A DNA stretch of 64,000 nt from Opitutaceae bacterium. GTDB taxonomy: Bacteria > Verrucomicrobiota > Verrucomicrobiia > Opitutales > Opitutaceae. Positions 24,542 to 33,557 of the stretch are shown piece after piece. Location of the stretch: NCBI GenBank assembly GCA_028691845.1, contig JAQUYL010000001.1, forward strand, positions 124,001 through 188,000, written 5' to 3'. The first letter of the stretch is position 1. The number at the start of each line of letters is the position of its first letter. The position numbers and the translations under genes were made by a program. Below the pieces are notes generated by a model that worked only from the letters and a program-made list of their open reading frames with translations, was not told where the DNA came from and did not search any database.

Positions 24542-25006
24542 TCAGCCGCGGCCGCCGCGCAGGACGAACACGTTGACCAGATCGTTCTTCTCGAATTCGT
24601 CCCAGTAACGATCCTCCAGTTTTTTGAGCTTCTCCTCTGGCGTGGGCGGCGGTTCAACGCCGGGGGTCTCCACTCCACGCGCCGCGGCTTCGTTCGAGTA
24701 ATCGCGATCGGCCATCCGGCCTACGAGCTCGTGCCAAAACACATCATTGGTGAACTCGCTCTGGATCTCGCGCACTTTCTCGTCCTCCGCCAGCTTGGGT
24801 GAAGGTTGCAGCGAGCCGTCTTCGCGCTTCTCCACCAGGGGGGCGCACCCCATATCGATCGCCAATTGGAGCAGACGCTGATCAAGGGCGAAATAACGCC
24901 GCGCCGCCGCCGTGTCCTCGCCTTGGTAGGCCGTCACGGCCCACATGCCAAGGTGCACAAGCTCAAGCAGCCGCTGGTATTCCTTCGCCGTGAACGAGAC
25001 ATTCAT
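24542..25006 (-). CDS. Conserved-looking hypothetical protein, mainly helical
   Basis: A 154-residue protein I do not recognise. It starts MNVSFTAKEYQRLLELVHLGMWAVTAY, continues with a helix (ARRYFALDQRLLQLAIDMGC), an acidic middle (PKLAEDEKVREIQSEF, then HELVGRMADRDYSNEA) and a Pro-rich turn (TPGVEPPPTPEEK). It ends in a beta-like VNVFVLRGGRG. It has no signal peptide or membrane segment, and is probably cytoplasmic. ATG at 25006 is preferred because residues before it are Gly/Pro-rich and untypical. Codon use is like its neighbours, which supports a real gene. Confidence 0.7.
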   Translation of the reverse strand: MNVSFTAKEYQRLLELVHLGMWAVTAYQGEDTAAARRYFALDQRLLQLAIDMGCAPLVEKREDGSLQPSPKLAEDEKVREIQSEFTNDVFWHELVGRMADRDYSNEAAARGVETPGVEPPPTPEEKLKKLEDRYWDEFEKNDLVNVFVLRGGRG

Positions 25007-25209
25007 GGCGGGCAAACGTTGCCCGCCGCGCCCGGCAGGCAAGACGGAATTAAGCGGGGGTGGTCCGCATCCAGAGCCGCCGCTGCATCCTGTTCCACCC
25101 GGCCTGCTGCCCGGGCTTAAACACGGCCCGCACCTGGTTGCGGGCGCCCGTCCTGGTCACCCGAAACCTGCCTTATTCTGGTCGGGCGTAAGCGCAGGGT
25201 CTGGGTGGA

Positions 25210-25338
25210 TAGAGCATTTTCTGTTTTCATGGACGTGCACAATTGTAGCCGGCCTCGTTGAGGCCGGTCGGGAGGATGTCCCGGGGTCAGCGACCCCGGC
25301 TGCTACAAAAAGCGTCAATCTAAACCGAAAACGCACTA
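25210..25338. mobile_element. MITE-like element, 129 bp, with terminal inverted repeats
   Basis: TAGAGCATTTTCTGTTTT at the left end matches the inverse of the right end (TAGTGCGTTTTCGGTTTA) at 14 of 18 positions. Both ends finish in TA, as after insertion at a TA site. Inside are two hairpins, CCGGCCTC/GAGGCCGG and CCGGGGTC/GACCCCGG. No coding capacity is visible. A partial copy in the opposite orientation lies at 10514-10572. Tc1/mariner-IS630-type transposition is inferred from the TA ends. Confidence 0.7.
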
Positions 25339-25785
25339 GAGCCTTGAGATCAGCGGCCTGTTCGGAACGGATCGCCCGGATATTCGCGATCCGGTCGCGC
25401 GTGAGATGGAGGTGCAGGGCTATTTTCCGGGCGGCGGCACGGTGCATCTTCTGTATCCGTAATGGATGACTGGCGGGGCGCAACGAACGGGCACTCTCGA
25501 ACGGCCTGGACGGCGGGCATGGTTATGACGGCCATTCCATCCACGGGGAGATGCGTTTGGGCAGGATTTTTCGGAATCAGCAGATTGTTCGGAGGTTGCG
25601 GCAGGTGACGCCTGGTTTTCATCGTGGTCGCACCCGCCCGGACATGAGCTTGGCTTTCGGTCGGATCCTGCCCGGCTGGCCGGACCAACCCTGGAATTGA
25701 CCCCCGCCGTCCCACCCCTTTCACTTGTCGGCTCGGCGTTTGCCGCCCGCTCATCCTTCCATCCGACTTCGCTTCCTTTTCCGCC
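25339..25785. other. Gene-free interval upstream of glyS
   Basis: No start-to-stop gene is convincing here. Directly next to the MITE-like element (25340-25462) a 40-codon stretch without a start codon reads protein-like on the plus strand, ending VQGYFPGGGTVHLLYP and a TAA. It may be the tail of a broken gene. I cannot assign it. The rest, to glyS, is unremarkable. Confidence 0.4.
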
Positions 25786-27306
25786 ATGCCCGAATCCAAC
25801 AACCATCTCATGGACGCCATCGTCGCGCTCTGCAAACGCCGCGGCTTCATCTACCAGTCGTCCGAAATCTACGGCGGGCTGAACGGATTTTTCGACTACG
25901 GCCCACTCGGCACCGAGTTAAAGAAGAACATCCGCGACTGCTGGTGGAACGACCTGGTGCGTCGCCGCGATGACATCGTCGGTCTCGAAAGCTCGATCAT
26001 CATGCATCCGAGGGTCTGGGAGGCGTCGGGCCACGTCGCCGGGTTTACGGACCCGCTGGTGGACTGCAAGGTGAGCAAGCAGCGCTACCGAGCGGACCAG
26101 TTGTTCTGGGCTGCAGTGGTCGTCGACGGCAAGACCGTCGGCTACGTCTCCGCATTGGAAAACGAGCGCACGGCGGAGGAACTCCAGGAGAAAGCCGAGC
26201 AGCTTAAGCGCAAGAAGGCCATCCAGGGCAAACTGGAGCCGGTGCAGCCGCGCGATTTCACGGAAGCCAAACCCGAGGAAATTCCGCTCATCCCCTCCCC
26301 CGCCACCGGCGAGCCCGGCAGTCTGACGCCGCCGCGCGCCTTTAACATGATGTTCGAGACCTATGTCGGTCCGATGCGCGACTCGTCAGCCGTGGCCTAC
26401 CTGCGCCCCGAGACGGCGCAGGGCATGTTTGTCGATTTCAAGACCGTGGTGGATACGACGCGCGTCAAGCTGCCCTTCGGCATCGCCCAGATAGGCAAGT
26501 CGTTCCGCAATGAGATCACTCCGCGCAATTTCATCTTCCGCTCGCGCGAATTCGAGCAGATGGAGATGGAGTATTTCATCCATGCCGACGCCGACTGGCT
26601 CGCATGCCACGAGGAGTGGCTCAAATGGTGCCAGGAGTGGCTCAAATCCATCGGTTTGCCCGACTCGCACCTCTCGCTCTTCGAGCACCCGAAGGAGAAG
26701 CTCGCGTTCTACTCCCGCCGCACGGTGGACATCATGTTCAAGTATCCCTTCGGCGTGCAGGAACTCTGGGGCATAGCCGCCCGCAGTGACTACGACCTCA
26801 AGCAGCACGCGCAGTTCTCCGGCAAACCGATGGAGTTCTTCGACGAGGCCACGAAGAAGAAGATCGTCCCGCACGTCATCGAGCCCGCCGTGGGGGTGGA
26901 CCGCATCATGCTCGCCGCCCTCTGTGCCGGTTATACCGAGGACGAGGCACCGGACGAGAAGGGCAAAATGGAAAAGCGCATCGTGCTGCGGCTGAGCCCG
27001 CGGATCGCGCCGTACAAGGTCGCCGTACTACCGCTCATCAAGAACAAACCCGAGCTGGTTGATTTCGCCCAGAAGCTCTACCGCAAGCTCAAGCGCAAAT
27101 GGAATGCCTTCTACGATGAGTCCGCCGCCATCGGCCGCCGCTACCGCCGGCAGGACGAGATCGGCACGCCCTGGTGTGTGACGGTTGATTTCGACACCCT
27201 CGAAAAGGAAGGCCAGACGTTCACCCTCCGCGAGCGCGACAGCATGAAGCAAACGCGGATCACGGAAGCCGATCTGTTCGCCCTTCTCGAAGAACAGGTC
27301 TACTGA
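25786..27306 (+). CDS. glyS: Glycyl-tRNA synthetase, single-chain alpha2 type
   Basis: A 506-residue class II synthetase of the homodimeric kind, not the alpha2-beta2 GlyQ/GlyS kind. [34 protein letters not shown] at the N-terminus is typical. Motif 1 is near [18 protein letters not shown]. Motif 2 is [29 protein letters not shown] near residues 232-260. Motif 3 is [15 protein letters not shown] near residue 365. The anticodon-binding domain ([14 protein letters not shown] onward) ends the protein. An insertion near residues 115-180 is Lys/Glu-rich. It charges tRNA-Gly. Confidence 0.95.
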   Translation: MPESNNHLMDAIVALCKRRGFIYQSSEIYGGLNGFFDYGPLGTELKKNIRDCWWNDLVRRRDDIVGLESSIIMHPRVWEASGHVAGFTDPLVDCKVSKQRYRADQLFWAAVVVDGKTVGYVSALENERTAEELQEKAEQLKRKKAIQGKLEPVQPRDFTEAKPEEIPLIPSPATGEPGSLTPPRAFNMMFETYVGPMRDSSAVAYLRPETAQGMFVDFKTVVDTTRVKLPFGIAQIGKSFRNEITPRNFIFRSREFEQMEMEYFIHADADWLACHEEWLKWCQEWLKSIGLPDSHLSLFEHPKEKLAFYSRRTVDIMFKYPFGVQELWGIAARSDYDLKQHAQFSGKPMEFFDEATKKKIVPHVIEPAVGVDRIMLAALCAGYTEDEAPDEKGKMEKRIVLRLSPRIAPYKVAVLPLIKNKPELVDFAQKLYRKLKRKWNAFYDESAAIGRRYRRQDEIGTPWCVTVDFDTLEKEGQTFTLRERDSMKQTRITEADLFALLEEQVY

Positions 27307-27331
27307 GCGCCTTTCCGCCGGTCCATCCCGC

Positions 27332-27820
27332 TTGGACAACGACTGCCATTTTTCCCCGGACCGACGGCACCGCTACAGCCTTGTCCATCGCTGGAACCCT
27401 CTTTTCGGCGACCGGCTCATCATGTGGATCGGGCTGAACCCGAGCACTGCCGACGAGGCCCAGCTCGATCCGACGCTGACGCGCATCCGCACCTTCTCGC
27501 AGCGCGAAGGCTTCGACGGTTTCTGGATGGCCAACCTTTTCGGGCTGCGTACGCCCTACCCGAAGGAGATGATGGCCTCACCCGATCCGGTGGGACCGGA
27601 AAATGATGCCTCGCTGCTCGCGGCGGCCGACCGTTGCGAGCGGATCGTGGCCGCGTGGGGGGTATGCGGCGAGTTTCAGGCCCGGGCGGACGCGGTGGTG
27701 CGGCTCTTCGCCGGACACGAGCTATGGTGCCTCGGCACGACCAGGGACGGCCATCCGCGGCATCCGCTCTACGTCACCGGCGGCCAACCGCTCGTGCGCT
27801 GGGCTCCTCCGGTCAGTTAA
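27332..27820 (+). CDS. DUF1643 family protein
   Basis: A 162-residue protein. FSPDRRHRYSLVHRWNPLFG, then LIMWIGLNPSTADEAQLDPTLTR near residue 30, WMANLFGLRTPYP near residue 65 and ENDASLLAAADRCERIVAAWG near residue 90 match DUF1643, an uncharacterised domain with a possible nucleotide-handling fold. No plausible ATG exists in frame near the start; TTG at 27332 gives a full-length domain. It follows glyS by 25 bases and may share its transcript. Confidence 0.8.
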   Translation: MDNDCHFSPDRRHRYSLVHRWNPLFGDRLIMWIGLNPSTADEAQLDPTLTRIRTFSQREGFDGFWMANLFGLRTPYPKEMMASPDPVGPENDASLLAAADRCERIVAAWGVCGEFQARADAVVRLFAGHELWCLGTTRDGHPRHPLYVTGGQPLVRWAPPVS

Positions 27821-27957
27821 GCGAGGGATGCCCAGGCGGCTCATTATCGCCACTCCGCCAGTGACTGCTGCAGGCCGGGGATTCCCTGCCCCACCAGGAA
27901 AACATCCATCGGAGAGTCCGCAGTTGCCTTGGCGCCCTCAAGGATTTAACTGCAAAC

Positions 27958-28530
27958 ATGCCTACAATACGCCTCCTTCTTTCATTGGTTGTCGCAGCAA
28001 CAGCCGTCACCTTCGTTTCTCCCCGCGCCCTGGCCAAGGATAAGTCGGCCGAAAAACGCGCCGAAATCCACAAGATGCGCGACACTGTGCTGGCCGACCT
28101 TTACAAAGAGAGGCCGGAGACCAAGGCCAAGATCAAGAAGGCGGAGGGTTATGCGGTATTCTCGAACGTAGGCGTCAACTTGGTGTTCGCAAGTTTCGCC
28201 GGCGGCCGCGGCCTGGTCGTCGATCGCAAAGGTCATGAAACCTTCATGAAGATGGGGTCGGCCGGATTGGGCATAGGACTCGGCGTCAAGGATTTCAGAG
28301 CTATCTTTATCTTCAGCGACAAGAAGAAAATGGAGTCCTTTATCGAGAAGGGCTGGGATTTCAGCGGTCAGGCGGACGCAGCTGCCAAATCAGATGACAA
28401 GGGCGGACAGGCTGCGGGAGCCGCCACGGTGATTCCCGGGGTCGAAATTTATCAGTTTACCAAAAACGGCCTTGCGCTCCAGGCCACGCTGCAGGGCACG
28501 AAATACTGGCGGGACAAGGCTCTAAACTGA
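27958..28530 (+). CDS. Exported SYLF-domain (YSC84-like) lipid-binding protein
   Basis: A 190-residue protein with a signal peptide (LLLSLVVAATAVTFVSPRALA). The SYLF/YSC84 domain fills the mature part: AEGYAVFSNVGVNLVFASFAGGRGLVVDR, ETFMKMGSAGLGIGLGVKDFRAIFIFSD, and the C-terminal GVEIYQFTKNGLALQATLQGTKYWRDKALN. The domain binds phosphoinositides in eukaryotes; the bacterial role is unknown. It is probably periplasmic. Pcm follows on the same strand after about 120 bases. Confidence 0.85.
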   Translation: MPTIRLLLSLVVAATAVTFVSPRALAKDKSAEKRAEIHKMRDTVLADLYKERPETKAKIKKAEGYAVFSNVGVNLVFASFAGGRGLVVDRKGHETFMKMGSAGLGIGLGVKDFRAIFIFSDKKKMESFIEKGWDFSGQADAAAKSDDKGGQAAGAATVIPGVEIYQFTKNGLALQATLQGTKYWRDKALN

Positions 28531-28652
28531 CGAGCCCGACGACGGCAGTCAGCACAACGGTCTCTCCGGCCAGCCACCTCCCAACGATTGCACCGGCCGG
28601 TGAGCCCGCTTGCGATCATTGGCGGAGTCATGCTATTGTGCAGTCTCCCCTG

Positions 28653-29390
28653 ATGAATCTGCGATGGTATCCGACCTGCTGGCTGGTCGTTTCCGCACTC
28701 AGCGGGTGCGGCGACACATTGCCGGATGCTGGTCCCGCAAAGGCCGCCGATACTTTTGCCACTCTGCGCGAGGCCATGGTGCGCGAGCAGATCGAGGCGC
28801 GTGGAGTCAGTGACGCGGCCGTGCTCGCCGCCATGCGCCGCGTGCCGCGGCATGAGTTTGTGCCGGCGGAACTGCGTTCCCTGGCCTATCTTGACCAACC
28901 GTTGCCGATCGGCCAGGGCCAGACGATTTCCCAGCCCTTCATCGTGGCGCTTATGACCGAACTGCTGCAGGTCAAACCCGGCCAACGGGTGCTGGAGATC
29001 GGCACCGGTTCGGGTTATCAATCGGCAGTGCTGGCGGAACTGGGCGCGGAAGTATACTCCATCGAAATCATCGACCAGCTGGCCACAAATGCCCGGGCTA
29101 TCCTGCAGCGTCTCGGCTACCATGCGGTTCAGGTGCGCGAGGGCGACGGCTATCTCGGCTGGACCGAAGCCGCGCCGTTCGACGGAATCATAGTCACGGC
29201 CGCGCCGCGCAGCGTGCCGCCACCGCTCCTGGATCAGCTCAAGGCCTCCGGCCGCTTGGTCGTGCCAGAGGGGATCCGCGAGCAGGTTCTCGCCGTTTAC
29301 ACAAAGGCCGCCGGGGGCGGGCTGCGGCGGGAGTTGGTGCTGCCGGTGCGCTTTGTGCCCATGACCGGCCGATCGCAGGAGGGAAAATAA
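28653..29390 (+). CDS. pcm: Protein-L-isoaspartate O-methyltransferase, exported lipoprotein form
   Basis: A 245-residue repair methyltransferase that methylates L-isoaspartyl residues. REAMVREQIEARGVSDAAVLAAMRRVPRHEFVP is the family's N-terminal signature, QGQTISQPFIVALMTELL the active-site loop, and VLEIGTGSGYQSAVLAEL the SAM-binding loop. The N-terminus MNLRWYPTCWLVVSALSGC is a lipoprotein signal with LSGC lipobox, so the mature protein is likely anchored in the envelope, unlike the cytoplasmic E. coli enzyme. A GTG start 15 bases earlier is also possible. Confidence 0.9.
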   Translation: MNLRWYPTCWLVVSALSGCGDTLPDAGPAKAADTFATLREAMVREQIEARGVSDAAVLAAMRRVPRHEFVPAELRSLAYLDQPLPIGQGQTISQPFIVALMTELLQVKPGQRVLEIGTGSGYQSAVLAELGAEVYSIEIIDQLATNARAILQRLGYHAVQVREGDGYLGWTEAAPFDGIIVTAAPRSVPPPLLDQLKASGRLVVPEGIREQVLAVYTKAAGGGLRRELVLPVRFVPMTGRSQEGK

Positions 29391-29403
29391 CGCCACCCGG
29401 CGC

Positions 29404-31083
29404 TCAGCCGCCAGCGGCATGCCAGAGCAGAAAAACAACCAGCTGTGCGGAGAAAACCCGCAGCAGCATGACCAGCGGATAGACCGTGGCGTAGGCCACT
29501 GCGGGGGCATCGCTGCCCATGTGCTGCTGGGCAAAGGCCAGCGCGGGCGGATCGGTCATGCTACCGGCCAGCAGGCCGCTGAGTTCCGCGTAGTTGATTT
29601 TCTTCCAAGCCCGGGCGATCAGTCCGACCACCATCAGCGGCACGAAGGTGATGACCGCGCCGTACAGCAGCCAGTGTGCGCCCTGCGGTCCGAGCAGCAC
29701 CTCGACGAATTTTTCACCGGAATTGATGCCGACCGCGGCTAGGAAGAGCGAGATGCCGATCTCGCGCAGCATGAGGTTTGCAGTGTGGGGCATGTGCCAC
29801 ACCAGCGGCCCGGTGGTGGCGAGACGCGACAGCACGATGGCCACAATCAGCGGGCCGCCCGCCAGGCCGAGCCGCACCGCCGCGGGCAGACCGGGCAGGA
29901 AAACAGGGATGCTGCCCACGAGTACGCCCAGCACAATGCCGAGAAAAAACGGGATGGGTTGCGGCGTATCGAGCGCCTTGGGCGAATTGCCGACCGCGGC
30001 CGCAGCCGCCTCAATCTGCGGCGCCTCGCCCACCGCCATGAGGATATCCCCAAATTGCAGCCGGAAACCGGCTGTCGGGGTAAATTGCAGTCCGCCGCGG
30101 GTCACCCGCGTGATGACGACCTCGTACTGCGAGAAGGCCGTGACCTCCGGTATCGTTTTCCCGAAGATCTCGGATTTCGTGACAATGAGGCGACGGTTGA
30201 CCACCGGACCGGGGATGGCCTTGAGATCCACGCCCGCTTCCGGACCGACCACGATGCACATGGCTTCAAGTCCCGCCGCCGGGCCCACGGCATGCAGGAC
30301 ATCACCCAACCGCAGCGCGGTATCGGGCCGGGCCACATCCACATGGCCGTCTCGTAAAAAACGCGAAACAATCACGCCGGACCCGGCCAACCCCGGCACC
30401 TCGGACAGCTTGCAGTTCACGAGATTGGAATTGCGCACCTCAAAGTTGCGGGTGGTGAGCGGAGAAACGTCCGGCCGATGGAAGGCTTCCGCTGCCTTGA
30501 CCTCCTGTCTCACGTCGATGCGGAAGACCACGCGCACGATCACCATCGTGAGGATGATGCCGAGGATGCCGAAGGGATAGGCGATGGCGTAGCCCAGCCC
30601 GAGCACGGCGGCGGCGGTTTCGGGCGCACCCGCCTGCTTGAACGCCTGCTGCGCCGCAGCGAGGCTGGGCGTGTTTGTTGTGGCCCCCGAGAGCAGGCCC
30701 ACGCCGGCTGGCACTTCAATCCGACCCAGCATGATCCAGCCTGCGGCCACCAGCACCCCCAGCAGGACAATCGCGGCGGCGAACAGGTTCAGGCCCAGGC
30801 CGCGCGATTTGAGCAGCGCAAAGAAGCCGGGGCCGATTTGCAGGCCCAGGGTGTAGACAAACAGGATCAACCCGAACTCGCGCACGAACTCCAGCACTTC
30901 ATGGTCGAAGGTCAGTTGGAGATGTCCCAGCACAAGACCGGCGAAAAGCACTCCGGCCACACCGAGGCCAATCCCGAAAACACGGATCTTGCCCAATGCG
31001 GTTCCCGCGGCAATCGCCACCCCCAACAGGATGACGGTCCGGGCCACCGATTCCCCGGTCAGAAGTTGAATAAACCAATCCAT
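29404..31083 (-). CDS. AspT/YidE-type transporter with two RCK-C (TrkA-C) domains
   Basis: A 559-residue protein of the aspartate:alanine exchanger family. Two homologous membrane halves of five to six helices (about residues 1-170 and 375-559) each contain a Gly-rich segment: VGLLSGATTNTPSLAAAQQA in the first and SGLLAGSMTDPPALAFAQQH in the second. Between them lie two TrkA-C domains (about residues 195-370), for example VVNRRLIVTKSEIFGKTIPEV. The substrate is not fixed by sequence; family members exchange aspartate and alanine or export other acids. Start at 31083. Confidence 0.88.
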   Translation of the reverse strand: MDWFIQLLTGESVARTVILLGVAIAAGTALGKIRVFGIGLGVAGVLFAGLVLGHLQLTFDHEVLEFVREFGLILFVYTLGLQIGPGFFALLKSRGLGLNLFAAAIVLLGVLVAAGWIMLGRIEVPAGVGLLSGATTNTPSLAAAQQAFKQAGAPETAAAVLGLGYAIAYPFGILGIILTMVIVRVVFRIDVRQEVKAAEAFHRPDVSPLTTRNFEVRNSNLVNCKLSEVPGLAGSGVIVSRFLRDGHVDVARPDTALRLGDVLHAVGPAAGLEAMCIVVGPEAGVDLKAIPGPVVNRRLIVTKSEIFGKTIPEVTAFSQYEVVITRVTRGGLQFTPTAGFRLQFGDILMAVGEAPQIEAAAAAVGNSPKALDTPQPIPFFLGIVLGVLVGSIPVFLPGLPAAVRLGLAGGPLIVAIVLSRLATTGPLVWHMPHTANLMLREIGISLFLAAVGINSGEKFVEVLLGPQGAHWLLYGAVITFVPLMVVGLIARAWKKINYAELSGLLAGSMTDPPALAFAQQHMGSDAPAVAYATVYPLVMLLRVFSAQLVVFLLWHAAGG

Positions 31084-31420
31084 AGGATTTAAAAATAATC
31101 TCTGATGTTTACCGCGTGCGCACAAGCCGACATCGCCATCCTGATTGTTTCCCGGACCGATTCCCTTCCAGAAACGTGATATATCACCCGCTGGACCAAG
31201 GGAATAAGACGCCGCAAACAGCCAGTCACCCAAGCTTATAGTCGGAGTCGGCGCTCTCGCGCTATCCGTTCAACCGCTTCCCCTTGGCCCAACCAGGAAG
31301 GGATTGCCACGACCGCGTCCGCGAATGACATGCCGCCCGCGCCGCTACCGGAGCAGTGTATCGGCAGGGTTTCCCTGCGATCGGTACCGCGTGCAGGCGG
31401 ACTTTCTGCCCCGTCTCTTT

Positions 31421-32152
31421 TCAGAGACAGACCTGCTGCGACTGCTCCAATGCAATCGCTCTGGGAAAGAGGATGTTGTTCTCCTTGTGCACGTGCTCGT
31501 GCAGATCTCTCTCCAGCTGCGCCAGACCAGCGAGCAGCGCGTGATGGGTGTTGCAGGCGCCGGGGGCGGGAGTGAAACCATCCGTAAGCTCACGCAAGCA
31601 GGCCACAGCCGAGCCGGCTGCATCGTGTTCGCTTTCCATCTGCCGGATGGGATAGGCGATTGAGCCGCAATGGAAGTCGCCGGCACTGCCAGCATCCAAC
31701 CGGCGCACGAGCGGGAAGAGCACGTTCTCCTCCTTGCCCATATGGCTGTACATTTCCGCGGCCAGCTGGTTGACCGTGTCCCTCACCGCGTTCAGCCGGC
31801 CGTCGCTTGCCGCGTGTTCAACCGCCACGCGCGCCGCCAAGTCCGCCAGCCGGGGCAACTCTGTTTTGAGGTACGCATGGTGGGTCCGCTCGATATGGTC
31901 AGCAAGTCCGGTCAGTGACAGGCGGGCGGCGTCTACCATCGGCTCCGAAGCGCCGGCGGTCCGCATCGTCGCTTCCAGCATCACGACGAGCGTCCGAGGA
32001 TCTAGATCCTTGTCTGAACAGGCCTCGGCGAGCGTTCTTTTGCCGCCACAACAATAGTCAATCCCCACCTGTTCAAACATGCGGGCCAAGGATGGGTGGG
32101 AGGCGACAATGTCGGCTACTTTCATTTCGGGATGGAGAGCGGAGGGAGTCAT
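31421..32152 (-). CDS. ric: Iron-sulfur cluster repair di-iron protein (Ric/YtfE/ScdA)
   Basis: A 243-residue protein. The N-terminal ScdA_N domain (residues 8-60) carries the signature VGIDYCCGGKRTLAEAC with its Cys pair. The hemerythrin-like domain contains IERTHHAYLKTELPRL near residue 85, SHMGKEENVLFPLVRRL near residue 135, MESEHDAAG near residue 170 and LHEHVHKENNILFPRAI near residue 220, supplying His and Glu ligands for a di-iron site. It repairs iron-sulfur clusters damaged by nitric oxide or peroxide. An ATG 27 bases upstream is an alternative start. Confidence 0.92.
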   Translation of the reverse strand: MTPSALHPEMKVADIVASHPSLARMFEQVGIDYCCGGKRTLAEACSDKDLDPRTLVVMLEATMRTAGASEPMVDAARLSLTGLADHIERTHHAYLKTELPRLADLAARVAVEHAASDGRLNAVRDTVNQLAAEMYSHMGKEENVLFPLVRRLDAGSAGDFHCGSIAYPIRQMESEHDAAGSAVACLRELTDGFTPAPGACNTHHALLAGLAQLERDLHEHVHKENNILFPRAIALEQSQQVCL

Positions 32153-32322
32153 GGAGGTGGGAGGTTCGTGAGGGGACATGCGGATATGGAACAAACTCTA
32201 GCCCAAACCCACCCCGCCGGCCTTGAGCTGGGTCAAGACCGACCATGATTGGCCCCTGAGCCTGCCATGCCAGCATTCCTCCCCCGTCTCGGTGAGGCCT
32301 CGGGCAGAGGAAGAGTCCCGGT

Positions 32323-33081
32323 TTATTCCGCTGGAAACAAGACCCGCAAACCCTCACGGAACGCCACCTGCAGGGCATCATAGTGGCCTTTGCCCGCAAA
32401 GCGCCGGCTCACGACTTCGAGTTGCGCGAAAGGATGGGCCTTAAGTTGCCGTTGCAATCGGGCCAGGTCCTTTTTCGTCGACGGGGAATCCTCCCCGCCA
32501 ACCCCGAGAAACAGCCGCCCCGGCAATTTCTTCTGCTTCTCCCGCAACTTCGCCGCCTGATGCAGGATGCTCCGTTCGTCGAACCAGATCGACGGTGCGA
32601 TGGCCAGCAGCCGGTTGAAGAAAGGCTTCTTTTGGAACAGAGCATGCAATACCAGCAACGCACCGAGGGAATGTCCTGCCAAGCCGCGCGCTTCCTCATC
32701 GACGGGAAAACGGCCGGCCAGCTCGTGCCAGAGCCGTTCCGTGAGAAATTCCAGAAAATCGTCCCCCCCGCCGGTGCCGGGTTCACCCCTCATGGCGGTG
32801 GGCGTGTAATCACGCTGACGCCGGTTGCCGGGCCTGATGTAGCCCGCACCATAGCCCACGCCCACAAGCAGGAGGGGCGAAACCTCCCCCGCTTTGCGTG
32901 CCGACCGGTACGCCTTGACCGCATGGCGGAACTGGTCGTCGCCATCCAGGAACAGCACCGCCGGCCATGGACCGGGCTCGGTTTTCGCATCCGGCGCTTC
33001 GACATAGATCCAATACACCGTGCCGGTTTCCGCCGCGCGGAGGCGGAATTGTGGGATGGTCTTGGATATGGCGGCAGTCAT
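32323..33081 (-). CDS. Alpha/beta-hydrolase esterase (esterase D/IroE-like)
   Basis: A 252-residue protein with the Esterase_phd fold. WPAVLFLDGDDQFRHAV near residue 39 is the oxyanion-side strand, and GLAGHSLGALLVLHALFQ near residue 135 contains the nucleophile Ser (GHSLG). LLAIAPSIWFDERSIL follows, as in ferric-enterobactin hydrolases and S-formylglutathione hydrolases. FAGKGHYDAL near the end supplies the His. The substrate is not assignable. It is the one clear gene here with a canonical Shine-Dalgarno sequence (AAGGAGG, six bases before the ATG). Confidence 0.8.
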   Translation of the reverse strand: MTAAISKTIPQFRLRAAETGTVYWIYVEAPDAKTEPGPWPAVLFLDGDDQFRHAVKAYRSARKAGEVSPLLLVGVGYGAGYIRPGNRRQRDYTPTAMRGEPGTGGGDDFLEFLTERLWHELAGRFPVDEEARGLAGHSLGALLVLHALFQKKPFFNRLLAIAPSIWFDERSILHQAAKLREKQKKLPGRLFLGVGGEDSPSTKKDLARLQRQLKAHPFAQLEVVSRRFAGKGHYDALQVAFREGLRVLFPAE

Positions 33082-33557
33082 GTCCCCTCCTTACCGGCGG
33101 CTTCGCCTCCTGCCGAAAAGCTCCGGCTGAGTCCGCAGTCCGAGTTTCAATGTCGTCCGCATGATGGCAGTGTGACGATTTATTCACCCGATGTCACAGT
33201 TTTTCCGCAGCAAATTCGCGCAAAGTTTTTTCGTCCCACACCGGCTTTTTCGTTCCTTCCCTCCAACGGCCGCCCTGCGGCTGCCCGTCGCCGCCTGGTC
33301 CCCCTGATCATGCTGACGCCAACCGCCCACCGAAAACCCGCACGGTGCCGCTCAACGGTGGCGCAGTCCGGTAGCGCGGCAGATCGCTCAAGTCCCATGG
33401 CGTGGTCACGGCAGCCGTATCTGCTGGTCGGAAAAGATCCGTCAGATTAAGGATATTTCGTTGCAGCACGCTCCGAACGCGCGCCGCCTCCGCGCAGCGG
33501 CGCGTCGTGCTCCACGGTTGCGCTGCATCGAGCGTCCCCTCACGTTCGTGTTCACTA
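33082..33557. other. Divergent intergenic region, no gene seen
   Basis: About 475 bases between the esterase and the AmpG-like permease, which are divergent. It should contain both promoters. I see no additional gene, strong hairpin or repeat in it. Confidence 0.5.
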
